Shown in pieces: positions 35,460 through 46,437 of a DNA stretch of 64,000 bases. The stretch is taken from positions 90,034,563-90,098,562 of the forward strand of contig NC_134545.1 of the NCBI RefSeq assembly GCF_050624435.1, written 5' to 3'. Below the pieces are notes generated by a model, which was not told the origin of the DNA, ran no database searches, and saw only the letters and a list, made by a program, of their open reading frames with translations. Numbering within the stretch: position 1 is the first letter of the stretch; each line of letters opens with the position of its first letter. The position numbers and the translations under genes are program-made. The DNA is from Tenrec ecaudatus. Lineage: Eukaryota > Chordata > Mammalia > Afrosoricida > Tenrecidae.

Positions 35460-35630
35460 GGTGCCCTAGAGGTGTAGTTGTTAACGTGTTTGATGACCAG
35501 CAGAAAGGGCAGTGGTTAGAAGCTAACAGATAATTCCCTGGGGTCTAGGTGCAGCCATCCCCTTTTGTCAAGATTTATAGCCTTGAGACGCCCAGGGGGC
35601 AGCTCTGCTATGCCCCTGGCATAGAGTAGA
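35460..35630 (+). repeat. AfroSINE, diverged
   Basis: 'gccctagaggtgtagttgtt' at the head, then 'gatttatagccttgagacgc' and 'cagggggcagctctgctatg' in the body. The GACTCRATGG tail is lost. An L2-like end with 'agaatgaatgaatac' lies at about 35,673. Confidence 0.6.
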
Positions 35631-36059
35631 TGTTACAAAAAGGCATTTGTGGAATTAATGTCCAGTAGCTGGTAGAATGAATGAATACATGAAATAGTGC
35701 CTCTCTTACCTTCAATCTAGTGACTTAATCTGAATATGCATAGAATCTCTTAACAAAATATTTCCACGGCACAACACCTATTAATAGAATTGCAAAATAA
35801 CAGTACAGAGAAAAACCTTTCAAGGAAGCCTGCTCCAGAATGAACTTGCCCATATGCATCTCAGAAAGCAGCAAGTCCCTCATACTTCACGATGAGCGCA
35901 CAGGTAGATTTCACTGGAGAGACATTCTTAACAGCAGCCTAGCTCATTTCAAAGAGGGATTGGCAGAATTATTTATTAATTTATTATGGAACGGAGGAGG
36001 AAAGACATTTCAGTTTTTCCGCAAGAACACAACTTGCTGCTCCAAGTCTTCCCTGTTAA
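35631..36059. other. Unique sequence
   Basis: No gene recognised. A 75-codon plus frame at 35,840-36,067 runs into the L1 insertion and has no known domain. Confidence 0.4.
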
Positions 36060-37973
36060 AATCGTAGTGCTTTCCAGAGACGACCACAGGTCTGGCTCCA
36101 CCACGGGCCACAGCGTTCATCACTGACCCATAGCACCATGGGGGACACCACTAGAGACACACAGGAATTGTGCCTGCCCTGAGCCCACTATGCTGAAGGT
36201 AGCTGGGGGAGCAGAGCAACAAAGTCTCCAGGGATAGATGTGGGGACATGGCATGGTATCCCATCAGACTCAACTGGAAAACACCCATAAAGGACAACAA
36301 ATAGATCCTGAACTATTTATAGAGTTTTTATCTTTTTTGTTGTTGTTGTAGCTATTGTTTTACTTTGTATTGTTGCTTCATTGTACTCAGCCTTGTGATG
36401 GTACATATTGTTGTCGCTGCATGTCTACCTGGAAGAGATAGTAGGGTTAAACAAACTGGAAGAGAGTACAACAGGATGACAGTTCAGGGGTACATGGGCG
36501 ATGGGGAGGTGGGGGAAAGGAAGTGGTGTTAACAAAACCAGGGATGAGGGAACAAGTGATCCAAAATCAGTGGCAAGGAGGGTGTAAGAGGTCTGGTAGG
36601 GCTGGATCAAGGATAGTGTAACCAAGAGGAATTCCTGAAACCCAAATGAAGGCTGAACATGAGAGTGGGACAAGAGGAAAGTACAAAAAAAAATAGAGAA
36701 AAGAACTAGGAGGCAAAGGGAAGTTATTGAGATCTAAATACAGGCATATACAGATGTAAATATATTTGTATATGATGAGGGAGAAATAGTTCTATGTACA
36801 TATATTTATAGGTTTAGTATTAAGGAAGCAGATGGACAGTGGGCCCCTACTCAAGTACTCCCTCAACCCAAGAACACATTGTTCTAACAATTCGATAGTC
36901 TGAGATACTCACCTTCCTGGCATGATCACTGAAGATAATGGGGGGACAAGCAAATATGGTGAAGAAGGCTGATGGGGCCCAGCTATCAAAAGATATAGCA
37001 TCTGCGATCTTAAAGGCCTGAAGATAAATAAGCGGCCATCTAGTTGAGAAACAGCAAAACCCACATGGAAGGAACACCCCAGCCTGTTCTGATTAGATTG
37101 CTGAAGACAAAGCAGGTGCATAACCAAATGTAGCAAAGAAAGCTGATGGTGCCCGGCTATTAAAAGATATAGAATCTGGAGTCCTATAGACTGGAAGATA
37201 AACAAGTGGCCATCTAACTGAGAAACAACAAAACCCACATGGAAGAAGCACACCAGCCTGTGAGATCACAAGGTGTTGAAGGGATTAGGTATTAGGTATA
37301 GAAAAAATCATAGCATTGTGAATGAGGGGGAGTGTAGAGTGGGGGCCCAGGGTCCATTGGTGGGAAATTGGACATCCCCTTACAAAAGGGTCGCAGGGAG
37401 GAGATGAGCCTGTCCGGGTGCAGTGTAGCAATGATGAAATGTACAATTTTCCTCTAGTTCTTGAAGGCTTTCTTCCCCCACTATCATGAACCCAAGTCTA
37501 CCTTATGAATATGGCTCGACCAGAGGATGTATCCTGGTACAGATAGGAACTGGAAACACAGGGAACCCAGGACAGATGAGCCCCTCAGGACCAGTGGTGA
37601 GAGTGGCGATGCTGGGATGGTGGAGGGAAAGTAAGGGAGAAAAAGGGAACAGATTATAAGGATCTACATATAACCTCCTCCCTGGGGGGTGGACAGTGGA
37701 GAAGTAGGTAAAGGGAGATGTTGGACGGTGTAAGATATGACAAAATAATCATAATTTATAAATTATCAAGGGTTCATGGGGGAGAGGGGAATGGGGAGGT
37801 AGGGAGAAAATGAGGAGCTGATACCAAGGCCTCAAGTAGAAAGCAAATGTTTTGAGAATGTTGATACCAACATATGTATACATGTACTTGACACAATGAA
37901 TGGATATATGGATTGTGATGAAGAGTTGTATGAGCCCCCAATAAAAATGATTTTTTTTAATCACAGTGCTTTC
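36060..37973 (+). mobile_element. 5'-truncated L1, 1.9 kb of 3' UTR, with target duplication
   Basis: Plus-strand L1 3' UTR, matching the reverse complement of 10.6-12.1 kb in the large L1. It ends 'gagcccccaataaaaatga' and a T/A run at about 37,958. Flanking 15-base repeats AATCGTAGTGCTTTC (36,060-36,074) and AATCACAGTGCTTTC (37,959-37,973) differ at two bases and mark one insertion, so it is older than the 3.8-kb and 44.6-kb copies. It contains a tandem pair of about 170-base modules (36,922-37,090 and 37,091-37,265) that the large L1 lacks. Confidence 0.85.
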
Positions 37974-38344
37974 AATGTTACCGCTGCCATGTGGCATTGA
38001 CTTTATTTGATTTAGGCTAAAGTAGTGCACCAATCAGGACACACCATCCCCAGTCCTTACTGGTTTGAAGTAACAAAGGGTTGTTTCTCAATCACCTGAC
38101 AGGTACATAGAGGGCCAGCTTAATGCCCTGACACTGTGTTATGTTGTGTTGTGTGGCCTGCCACTGTGTTCCTGGCTAATGGAAAAGTCACCATGGCAGA
38201 GGGAAATGAAAAGATTATGGGAGAGCGTGCACTGGCCCTTCACACCCTCACAAGGGTGTCTCATCAGCAGTGTTATACATCCTTCATCAACCCAGGCAAA
38301 TGACACACCCAAGCCTGATTGTAAGGTGAAGGGAAGTGAATCAG
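37974..38344. other. Unique sequence
   Basis: No repeat recognised. TGTTATGTTGTGTTG-type simple sequence lies near 38,138. Confidence 0.4.
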
Positions 38345-38540
38345 AGAGTTACTCATTCACCGCCATCCAGTTGGTTCTAACTGATAGCAATCCCACAGGA
38401 AACGGCTGAACTGCCCCTGTGGTTCCAAGACTATGAATCTCAGACAAGGAAGTGTCATCTTCCCGAACAGCTGACTCTAAGGCTAGCAGCCAATGTGTGT
38501 CCCATGATGCCACCACCACTCCTTGGATCAGAGAGTGGTC
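38345..38540 (-). repeat. AfroSINE
   Basis: The reverse-complement order is clear: 'ccatccagttggttctaact' (38,362), 'gatagcaatcccacagga', 'gaactgcccctgtggttcca' (38,408) and 'cccatgatgccaccaccact' at the head end. Confidence 0.75.
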
Positions 38541-38654
38541 AATATTGTACAGTCCACCAGAGATGTAAGCAGAGGCTTGGGATCCCAAATCCCGAGCCTG
38601 ATACTTAGAGTTTGATTTCCAGAGATGCGAACATGGATTGTAAAAAGTGTGTGA

Positions 38655-40465
38655 CTTTTTTTTTTTCCTCAACGGTTTGCCACCAGAATGCAGGGGTTGG
38701 CGAAAACCATTGCCAAAAACCTCAGCCAAAATGGGAAAGGAAAAGACCCAGGTCCTCATTGTTATCATTGGACACGTGAATTCTAGCAAGTCCACTGCAA
38801 CTGCTCCCCTGATCTACAAATGTGGTGGGATGGACAAAAGAACCATTGAAAATTTCGAGAAGGAAGCTGCTGAGATAGGGGAGGGCTCCTTCAAGTCTGC
38901 CTGGGTCTTGGATAAGCTGAAAGCCGAATGGGAGCGTGGCATCGCCATTCATATCTCCCTGTTGGAATTTGAGACCAGCAAGCACTACGTGACCATCATC
39001 GGTGGCCCCGGACACAGAGACTTCACTAAAGACATGATTACATGAACATCGCAGGCTGACTGTGTTGCTCTCCTTGTTGCTGCTGGTGTGGGTGAATTTG
39101 AAGCTAGTATCTCCCAGAGTGGGCAGACCCTTGAGCATGCCCTTCTGGCTTACACACTGTGAAACAAGCTCATTGTTGGTGCTAACAATGTGGATTCTAC
39201 TGAGCCACCTACAGCCAGAAGAGATATGAGGAAATCGTGAGGGGAGTCAGCACCTACGTTAAGAAAACTGGCTACCACCCTGACACAGTCTCATCTGTGG
39301 CAATTTCTGGTTGGCATGGTGACAACTTGCTGGAACCGAGTGCTTATAGGCCTTGGTTCAAGGCGTGGAAGGTTTCCTGTAAGGATGGCAATGCCAGGGG
39401 AGCTACAATACTTGAAGCACTGGATTGCATCCTGCCACCAACTTGCCCAATGGACAAGTCCCTGTGCCTGTCTCTCCAGGACGCCTACAAGATTGGTGGT
39501 CTCGGCATGGTCCCTGTGGGCAGAGTGGAAACGGGGGTCACCTTTGCTCCAGTCACCGTTACCACTGCAGTGAAGTCGGTTGACATGCACTGGGAGGCTT
39601 TGCGGGAAGCTCTGCCTAGGGACAATGTAGGCTTCCATGTCAAGAGCATCTCTGTCACTATGACTGGTTGCTGTGGCAATATGGCTGGTGACAGCAAAGG
39701 TGACCCACCAATGGGAGCAGCTGGCTTCCCTGCTCAGGTGATTCTGCTGAACCACCCAGGCCAATCCAGTGCTGGATGTGCACCTGTGTTGGATCGTCAC
39801 CCTGCCCACGTTGCCTACAAGTTTGCTGAGCTCAAAGAGACGATGCATCGTGTTCTGGCAAGAAGCTGGAAGATGGCCCTAAATTCTTAAAGTCCGGTGA
39901 TGCTGCCGTTGTTGACCTGGTTCCTGGCAAGCCCATGTGTGTGGATTGCTTCTCTGACTCTCCTCCTCTGGGTCACTTTGCTGTTTGAGACAGGAGACAG
40001 ACAGTTGCTGTGGTGTCATCCCGGCAGTGGACAGCAAGGCAAGGTCACCAAGTCTGCCCCAAAGGTTCAGAGAGTTAAATGAGTATTGCCTTTCTACCTG
40101 CCACCCCAGTCTGAATCAGTGGGGGAAGAATGGCCTCAGAGCTGTTTGTCTCAATTGGATATTTAAGTGGAATAGAAAAGGACTGCTTGTGGATAGAGAT
40201 GCATCAGAAAACTTTCAGAAAGAAAGGAATGTTTGTAGACCATATGCTTCCTTTTTGTGTGGCAGTTTTAAGTTATTAGTTTTTTAAAATCAGTACTTTT
40301 TAAATGGACAACAACTTGACCAAAAATTTGTCACAGAATTTTGAGAAAGAGATAATCCAAGATTATAAATATTTATCTAACACTTGTGGTGTCCAGAGGA
40401 TGAGTTTGGTGATAGATATGTAGTTCTTTTTATATGTCATTAATAAAGTTTTAATATGAAAACTA
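38655..40465 (+). pseudogene. EEF1A1P: Processed EEF1A1 pseudogene
   Basis: This is a retrocopy of the mRNA for elongation factor 1-alpha 1, the GTPase that brings aminoacyl-tRNA to the ribosome. It is intronless and includes the 5'-terminal CTTTT tract typical of this mRNA (38,655), an ATG at 38,731 ([16 protein letters not shown]), the terminal TGA at 40,080-40,082 and the known 3' UTR up to 'cacagaattttgag' (about 40,345). In-frame stops lie at 39,043, 39,160 and 39,986. One-base deletions near 39,209 and 39,852 shift the frame, with another break near 40,010-40,040. Seven codons are missing near 39,540 (GRVETGV joins TFAPV). GTP-binding motifs are damaged: GHVDSGKST reads [14 protein letters not shown] reads GGPGH and NKMD reads NNVD. 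Imperfect AAWAAAGTGTGTG repeats at 38,642-38,653 and 40,490-40,502 may be the target duplication. No product is expected. Confidence 0.96.
40345..40437. other. About 90-base insert in the pseudogene 3' UTR
   Basis: The EEF1A1 3' UTR as I recall it continues from 'ttttgag' directly into 'acccattaaaaaagttaaat'. Here about 90 unrelated bases intervene before the similar 'cattaataaagttttaata' (40,439). It could be a later insertion, or a 3' UTR difference in the source lineage. Confidence 0.4.
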
Positions 40466-40489
40466 GTAGTATTGCTTCAAGTTTTTTTT

Positions 40490-40522
40490 AATAAAGTGTG
40501 TGTGTGTGTGTGTGTTTGTGTG
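40490..40522. repeat. (TG)n microsatellite
   Basis: A short TG run directly after the T/A stretch at the pseudogene's right border. Confidence 0.9.
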
Positions 40523-41439
40523 ATTGTTTTTCAAAACAACTAGTGAAATGTGTGAATCTTTAATCCAGCTGTCCACATAAGGAAACCAAATTGACCGTGT
40601 GGTCACATGTGGTACACTGCTCGCCAACTGAACTAATCAACTTGAGACTCCATCACCAGCCAGTCCCTTCCCATCTTTGAAACGGAGCCCCCTCCTCACA
40701 GGGACATACAGGACTTGTCTGCGCTTATTTGGGCCAGATTGCTTCACACAATTTAAGCAGTGTGCTCTGGGGAGCTGCTACTAATGGGTGTTCAGGTTTT
40801 GAGGCTGCGATCACACACCAGAGCAGCCAAACAAGCGTAATGAGGAGTAAATAGGACAAGAGCAAAGCGCTCTCAGGAGAAAGATGCTCACACAAATGGA
40901 AAATGGCCACCACCTTACTCACTCTCATTGCAATCTTTAGATTGCAATCTCAAGGTCCTGCCAGGACAGCGCAGAGTGGAGTGAACTTGGGGGATGCAAT
41001 TTACATGAACCGCCTTTTACTTATCTGTCGATGACAAATTGGGTTCTTGACACATTTTCTCCTGTGCAAGGCACTGTACGCTAATTGACTGGATAGTGAT
41101 AAAGCTCTCTAGGAAAGGAAGTGTGTTTACGACTGGAACTCCGTTCAAACTCATTTTTATAATGATATTTTATGATGATGCAGCTGGAGAGGAAAGGTCT
41201 GGGGCAGTGTAGAAGTACGTAGTGCTACAGAGGCGATGTGCTTCTATCTTACCCCTCTTACTTATTCAGTCTATAGACAGCATTACAGTAAAATATGGAT
41301 TTGAATGGATGAGAAGCAAAAGGGAAATGAGAGTGGTGAGGTGAAAGGGAACCAGTGTGAGCCTTCCCCGTCCAATGTGGGCCTTGAAGTCTCACACATT
41401 TCCTAAGTCCCATTTTGGGCTATAGGAATTTGAACATGA
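40523..41439. other. Unique sequence
   Basis: No repeat recognised. CAATC/GATTG words repeat at 40,928-40,951 ('attgcaatctttagattgca'). Confidence 0.4.
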
Positions 41440-41585
41440 ATAAAACAAGTATCAAACCCACTGCCATCGGGTTGATTCCAATTCATAGGATGAGGTTTCC
41501 AAGACTGTGGATCTTCACAGAGCAGATGGTCTCTTCTTCCTTCATTAGAGCAGCTGATGGACTTGAACTTGATTTGTTTTTATCA
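41440..41585 (-). repeat. AfroSINE, diverged
   Basis: 'cactgccatcgggttgattc' (41,459), 'caattcataggatgaggttt', 'ccaagactgtggatcttcac' and 'gcagctgatggacttgaact'. Confidence 0.7.
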
Positions 41586-41834
41586 TCAATGTATTAATGC
41601 ATGCCAATTGTAAAAAGTCCTAAATTCATAAAAATATAAAGCAAGAAAAAAACCCAAAAAGGTAAATGTTCCTCTTAATTGGATTCTACTCCATTAATGA
41701 ATTGGGTATATAACTATACATTACTTATGTTTTTATTATTTTTTGTAAATTGCACTTAGGCATTTTTATTTGCATAGTAGAAAATTAAATCCAGTATGCA
41801 CAAATTCACTCTACCATGCTTGCAGTAAGTAGAT

Positions 41835-42060
41835 TTTTTTAAGCTTTTGAAAATGTTATTGAGCAGTAGTTAACATATATAATTCAATAGTTTAATCATA
41901 TCAATAAGAGTTGGGCAATCATTGCTACAATCAACTTTCGGACCATTTCTCCTTCTTGTACCCATTGCTATGGACTCCCCACTTTCCCCACCCTTCTGCA
42001 CCCCAAGGCAATCATTAATCCAGCTACTAGCTTCATAATTCCACCCATTCTGGTATCCCT
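41835..42060 (-). repeat. Ancient L1 3' UTR fragment
   Basis: 'aattcaatagtttaatcata', 'agttgggcaatcattgctac' and 'caaggcaatcattaatccag' repeat the pattern seen at 3,095-3,340, in minus orientation. Confidence 0.6.
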
Positions 42061-42790
42061 ATTCAGACCATAGGACCCACATCACCCCATGCACGAAAAT
42101 AACCTCAAGGTGGATTAGAGGCCTCAAGATAAACCCCAGAGCTAGAAGAATCATCAAAGAGAAAATTGGGTCAAACTTAAGGGTAAACACAGACTACCAA
42201 ATATAATAAAGGAAGCAGACACAGTGGAAGACAAAATATACAGCTGATACCTATTAAAATAAGACACTTAGGCACATCAAAAGACTTCATCACAAGAGTA
42301 AAATGAAAGCCCACAGATTGGGGAAATTTTTTTGACAATGACAAAACAGACAATGTAATTAGTAAAACACATAGAATTCTGTTATATTTCAGCAAGAAAA
42401 AAACCCCAAATAATCCAATTAAAAGATTGTCAAAGGACATGAACAGAAAACTTGCCAGATAAGATATTTACATGGCTAAGAAACACACAAGGAAATGCTC
42501 ATGATAACTAGACATCCAGGAGATGCAAATCAAAACAGTGCTGAGATACATCTTATACCCACAGTGATCACCCAAGGCAAGCAACCAAAGGACAACACAT
42601 GGTGGAAAGAGTGTGGAGATATTAGAGCTCGAATACACTGCTGGTGCACTTGTAAACAAGTACAGCCATTGTGGAAAACAACATGGTGCATCTCAAAACA
42701 CCTGGGAATAGAATCCCATCCGACTCAACAATAACTCGGCTGGGCATATATCCCAAGGAAGGAAGAGATAGAACATGAACAGACATGGGA
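42061..42790 (+). repeat. Ancient L1 ORF2 C-terminal fragment
   Basis: Plus-strand L1 coding remains. Near 42,600-42,680 the frame reads 'WWKECGDIRARIHCWC' and 'KQVQPLWKT', matching the L1 ORF2 zinc-knuckle region ('GEIGTLLHCWW…VQPLWK'). The copy is broken by stops. It lies between two minus L1 fragments, so the locus is a mosaic of separate insertions or an old inversion. Confidence 0.75.
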
Positions 42791-42799
42791 TTCCCATGG

Positions 42800-43160
42800 T
42801 CATAGCAAAATAATTCACAAGAGAGTTTTAAAGGTGTTCTAATGAGAGGGTGATATATCTAGATTATGGGAGGTAGGTAGGCACCCTACCTCCTACCTGG
42901 GCGACTAGGAACAGGAGAGTCTGTCTTTGTCTTGATTTTTATTCTTATAGTAGCAGACCCATGTAATGTTTGTTCTTTTGTGATTGACTAACTTTACTCA
43001 GTATAATGGTTTCCAGGTCACTTCAGGCATGAAGTATTTCCTCCCCATGTTTTAGGGGTGCATGGTATTGCATTTTGTGTATGTACCAGAGTTTCCTTAT
43101 CTGTTCTTCAACTGATAGGCATTTGGGCTGTTTCAAGTGTCTTGCTCTCGTGAACTATAG
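42800..43160 (-). repeat. Ancient L1 3' region fragment
   Basis: Antisense text 'gactaactttactcagtata', 'ggtttccaggtcacttcagg' and 'gataggcatttgggctgttt' resembles the old L1 region downstream of, and at the end of, ORF2. A 9-bp perfect inverted repeat lies at 42,869-42,893. Confidence 0.6.
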
Positions 43161-43164
43161 GTGC

Positions 43165-43290
43165 GGCTTTCTACTCCTGTAAAGAGTTAACAGTCTCAGA
43201 AACCCACGAGGGCAGTTCTCCACTCTCCCGCAGGGTCACCTACCGTAAGTCCGAATCGATTCAATGGCAGTGAGTTTGGTTTCTCTCATA
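43165..43290 (+). repeat. AfroSINE 3' half
   Basis: 'ctactcctgtaaagagttaa', 'cagtctcagaaacccacgag', and the ending 'cgattcaatggcagtgagtt' at about 43,256-43,275. Confidence 0.85.
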
Positions 43291-44650
43291 TGGTCTTTCC
43301 CTATTTTATATGGTTCTTGTTGCTGGGTTCTTGTTTGTTATGCGTCCTTGTTTTGTACATTACTTTTTCAATAACAAGATCACATTGTGCACATTGTTCC
43401 ATTCTGGCCTTAAAAACAGCTCTTGGGGATCTTTGTCAGGAATTATTTCCCACGGTAGCACAAATTTCACAGTGGATGGCATATTGTAGCTAAACAGAGG
43501 GCCAGTACAGCTATAAAACGTGATTTCATTAAAAAGTTTACATAGGGGGGTATGAATGAAAGAAATATCGAGGTCAAGGAGGTTTGGGGTATTTTAAGAA
43601 ATAAGAATCACCACCTGTGGTCGTCAGTCTACCAAAATGCATAAAGTAACAAAGCGTTGGGTCCATTCTGGTGGTGAGCGGGCCCACTGAAGTATCAATC
43701 ATCTAGGATGTATGTTTTCTACAAGGAGGGTTCCGATTTACAATAAATAAACACAAGTGTACACTTTCATGGTCCAAAGCAGGTGCCCATCCAAATCACT
43801 GTTAAACTTGTGTGCGTTTCTCTTTTGTTTGTGAGAGTGTGCTTGGTTGTTTAAAGCACCGTGATGTCAGCTTCCTCTGTTCACGAGAGCGCTCAACTTG
43901 GAGATTCTTCTAGAAAGTTTCCTTCTTTCCCTGGACCAATGGGTGCCCTGATATGCACAGGGTGCTTACAGATCCAGGAGTCCATGCTTTGGGGTAGTAA
44001 TACACGTAAAACTTTCTCTCTCTTTTTTTACCACCTGGTGCAAATATGAAGGGGTTTTCATCCTCCCTGATGCTGTGTCTGAGGCCAATCACATTTTCCG
44101 CTTTCCTGCATCTCCCACACCTCACCGGCTGTCAGCCCTGATATGCCTTAACGAAGGCAATGACTTGTGTGCCACTTGTCATGTTTGAAGAGGTGCATGA
44201 CATTCCACGGTTACCGCTCACTGGAAAAAGGAACGACTCTTGCACTTGCTGCCTAATTGATGTCGAGTTGCATCATGTCACATTGCATTGACAGGCACAA
44301 ATCAGAGTGGCAAGGGTTCTCAACCCGTCGCTGCCCCACCAGCGCCTAGTCACTAAGGTCTAGCATTAAGGAACCCCCTGCTCCCTCCCCATCTGCAACC
44401 CAAACAAATTGCCCTTTACATTGCCTTATCTGCAGGGCAAACGCATTTCAGGAACTCCAATAATAGAATCCCATAGCATCACTGCAGATGACAAGATTGT
44501 TTCCCTCCTCCTGGTAGTCCCGTCTGCAAGTAGATCTTCAAGCGAAGATGCATGATAGCAGGGGAGAGCTCTGTTCCCTCCAGGACCTCTGCCACCGGTG
44601 GTGGCTTGTCAGGAGCCTGGAGCCCCAAGTTCTCAAGCTACTTAGGGCTT
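43291..44650. other. Unique sequence
   Basis: No interspersed repeat recognised in 1.36 kb. Moderately GC-rich at 44,040-44,640. No splice-bounded frame stood out. Confidence 0.45.
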
Positions 44651-45656
44651 AAAACACTTAGCAGATACTACCTCACACCCTAATTAACCCATCTCCTCTC
44701 CTAAGCCCCTCTATGAGGGGATCTCCATTGGCCGACACTTGGGCCTTGGGTCTCCACTCTGCACTTCCACCTTCATTTAGTATAATATATATATACACAT
44801 ACATATATACATATACACATATATACACATACATACACACACTTATATCTTTTTTTTTTTTTTGCATGATGCCTTATATCTGGTCCCTTGGGCACCTCGT
44901 GATCGCACTGGCCGGTGTGCTTCTTCCATGTGGGCTTATTTGTTTCTGAGCGAGATGGCCGCTTGTTCACCTTCAAGCCTTTAAGACCCCAGACACTAGA
45001 ACACAGTTTTCCCCCAGATCCTGGATGCTTCCTTCCCCCAACTACCATGATCCGAATTCTACCTTGCAGGGCTGGATAGGACAGAGGCTGTACACTGATA
45101 CATATGAGGGTTGGAGGTACAGGGAATCCAGGGTGGATGATACCTTCAGGACCAAGGGCGTGAGGGACGATGCTGGGAGAGTGGAGGGTGAGTGGGTTGG
45201 AAAGGGGGAACTGATTACAAGGAGCCACATGTGACCTCTTCCCTGGGAGAGGGACAGCAGAGAAGGGGGGAAGGGAGACCCCGAATAGGGCAAGATATGA
45301 CAAAATAACGAGGTATAAATTACCAAGGGCATATGAGGGAGGGGGGAAAGGGGAGGGAGGGGGGGAAAAAAAAGAGGACCTGATGCAAGGGGCTTAAGTG
45401 GAGAGCAAATGCCTTGAGAATGATTGGGGCAGGGAATGTATGGATGTGCTTTATACAATTGATGTATGTATATGTATGGATTGTGGTAAGAGTTGTTTGA
45501 GTCCCTAATAAAATGTAAAAGAAGAAAAGAGAAAAAAATGATTAGGGCAAAGACTGTACAGACGTGCTTTATACAATTGATGTATGTATATGTATGAACT
45601 GTGAAAAGAATTGTATCAGCCCCAATAAATTGTTAAAAAAAAAAACACTTAGCAGA
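44651..45656 (+). mobile_element. L1 insertion with inverted 5' segment and perfect 15-bp target duplication
   Basis: AAAACACTTAGCAGA occurs at 44,651-44,665 and 45,642-45,656, bounding one insertion. From 44,998 to 45,641 the L1 3' UTR runs in plus orientation to an A-tail. From 44,666 to about 44,997 the preceding L1 sequence is reversed. The two parts meet near 'cagacacta|gaacacag', with only about eight L1 bases lost compared with the 3.8-kb copy. This is the known twin-priming outcome of L1 integration. The reversed part carries a (TA/CA)n run (44,782-44,843) and a T-run (44,849-44,863). The tail unit is present twice: 45,418-45,520 and 45,536-45,632. Confidence 0.92.
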
Positions 45657-45829
45657 AAGAAGAGGCTGAACGATTAACTCGAAGGGAGCCTCTTTAGTTC
45701 AAAGCCTTTCTTCGCTTAGAACTGGGCTATGTGTGTGGGTTTCCCCTCGATGGATAGGAAGGAAGAGGAATAGAGGTGATTTCCAAGAGACACATTTGTC
45801 CCGGTCGGATCCATAGAGCCTCACTTGCT

Positions 45830-46110
45830 CTCTCTTTTCCTCAACCTTCATTCTGCATGTCTTAGCTCACAGCCCCTCACCTTCCCTGCGCACTTCCTGC
45901 CCGATGGAAAGTCCCCTCTCCTCATCTCCTGTTTTATTACTTCATATAGTCTCCCAAGTTTTCATTATATTTGGTTATTTTTTCCTAATTGCATACTGTC
46001 TAACTCCTCTACTAGAATGCACACCCCCTTCAGAGAAGGGATCTTACCACATTGTTCACTACTGCTTTCTTAGTGCCTAACACATGGCCAATGATCAACA
46101 TTTAAATCCA
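45830..46110 (+). repeat. L2 LINE 3' region
   Basis: 'ctagaatgcacaccccctt', 'cagagaagggatcttaccac', 'attgttcactactgctttct' and 'tagtgcctaacacatggcc' are in the L2 order. Confidence 0.7.
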
Positions 46111-46244
46111 AGAGGAAGAAAAGAAGGAAAGGTGAGAGGGGGATGTAAGGACAAAGAAAAGGGGGAAGAAAGCACAGAAACGAGAGGGAGAGAGGAAGGG
46201 GCAAGGTTTAGCATGAGCACAGACAGTTCTTTGCTTTAGAATAT

Positions 46245-46280
<36 letters not shown>
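46108..46280. repeat. Polypurine tract followed by (TC)n
   Basis: 46,108-46,206 is almost all A/G. A (TC)n run follows at 46,252-46,279. Mirror-like purine/pyrimidine stretches can adopt triplex DNA, which is an inference here. Confidence 0.75.
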
Positions 46281-46283
<3 letters not shown>

Positions 46284-46437
46284 ATGAGCTTTTGCTTTAG
46301 TGCATGGTTTTGATGAAGTCTCATGTGCGATCTCTTCTGCGGGGGTTGAGCCCTTCATTCCACTGCTCTGAAGAATGTCTTCATTGGTATTTGATTGCTA
46401 AAGAGGCAGCACTGACCGAGCTTCCTTCCTGGGTCCC

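Noticed and set aside
36850..37260. Direct repeats considered as a possible CRISPR-like or satellite array
   Set aside because: There are only two units of about 170 bases, inside an L1 3' UTR, with no spacer pattern.
39291..39848. 185-codon minus-strand open frame
   Set aside because: It is the antisense shadow of the EEF1A1 pseudogene.
44773..45303. 176-codon minus-strand open frame
   Set aside because: It crosses the twin-primed L1 junction and the TA microsatellite, and is antisense L1 UTR.
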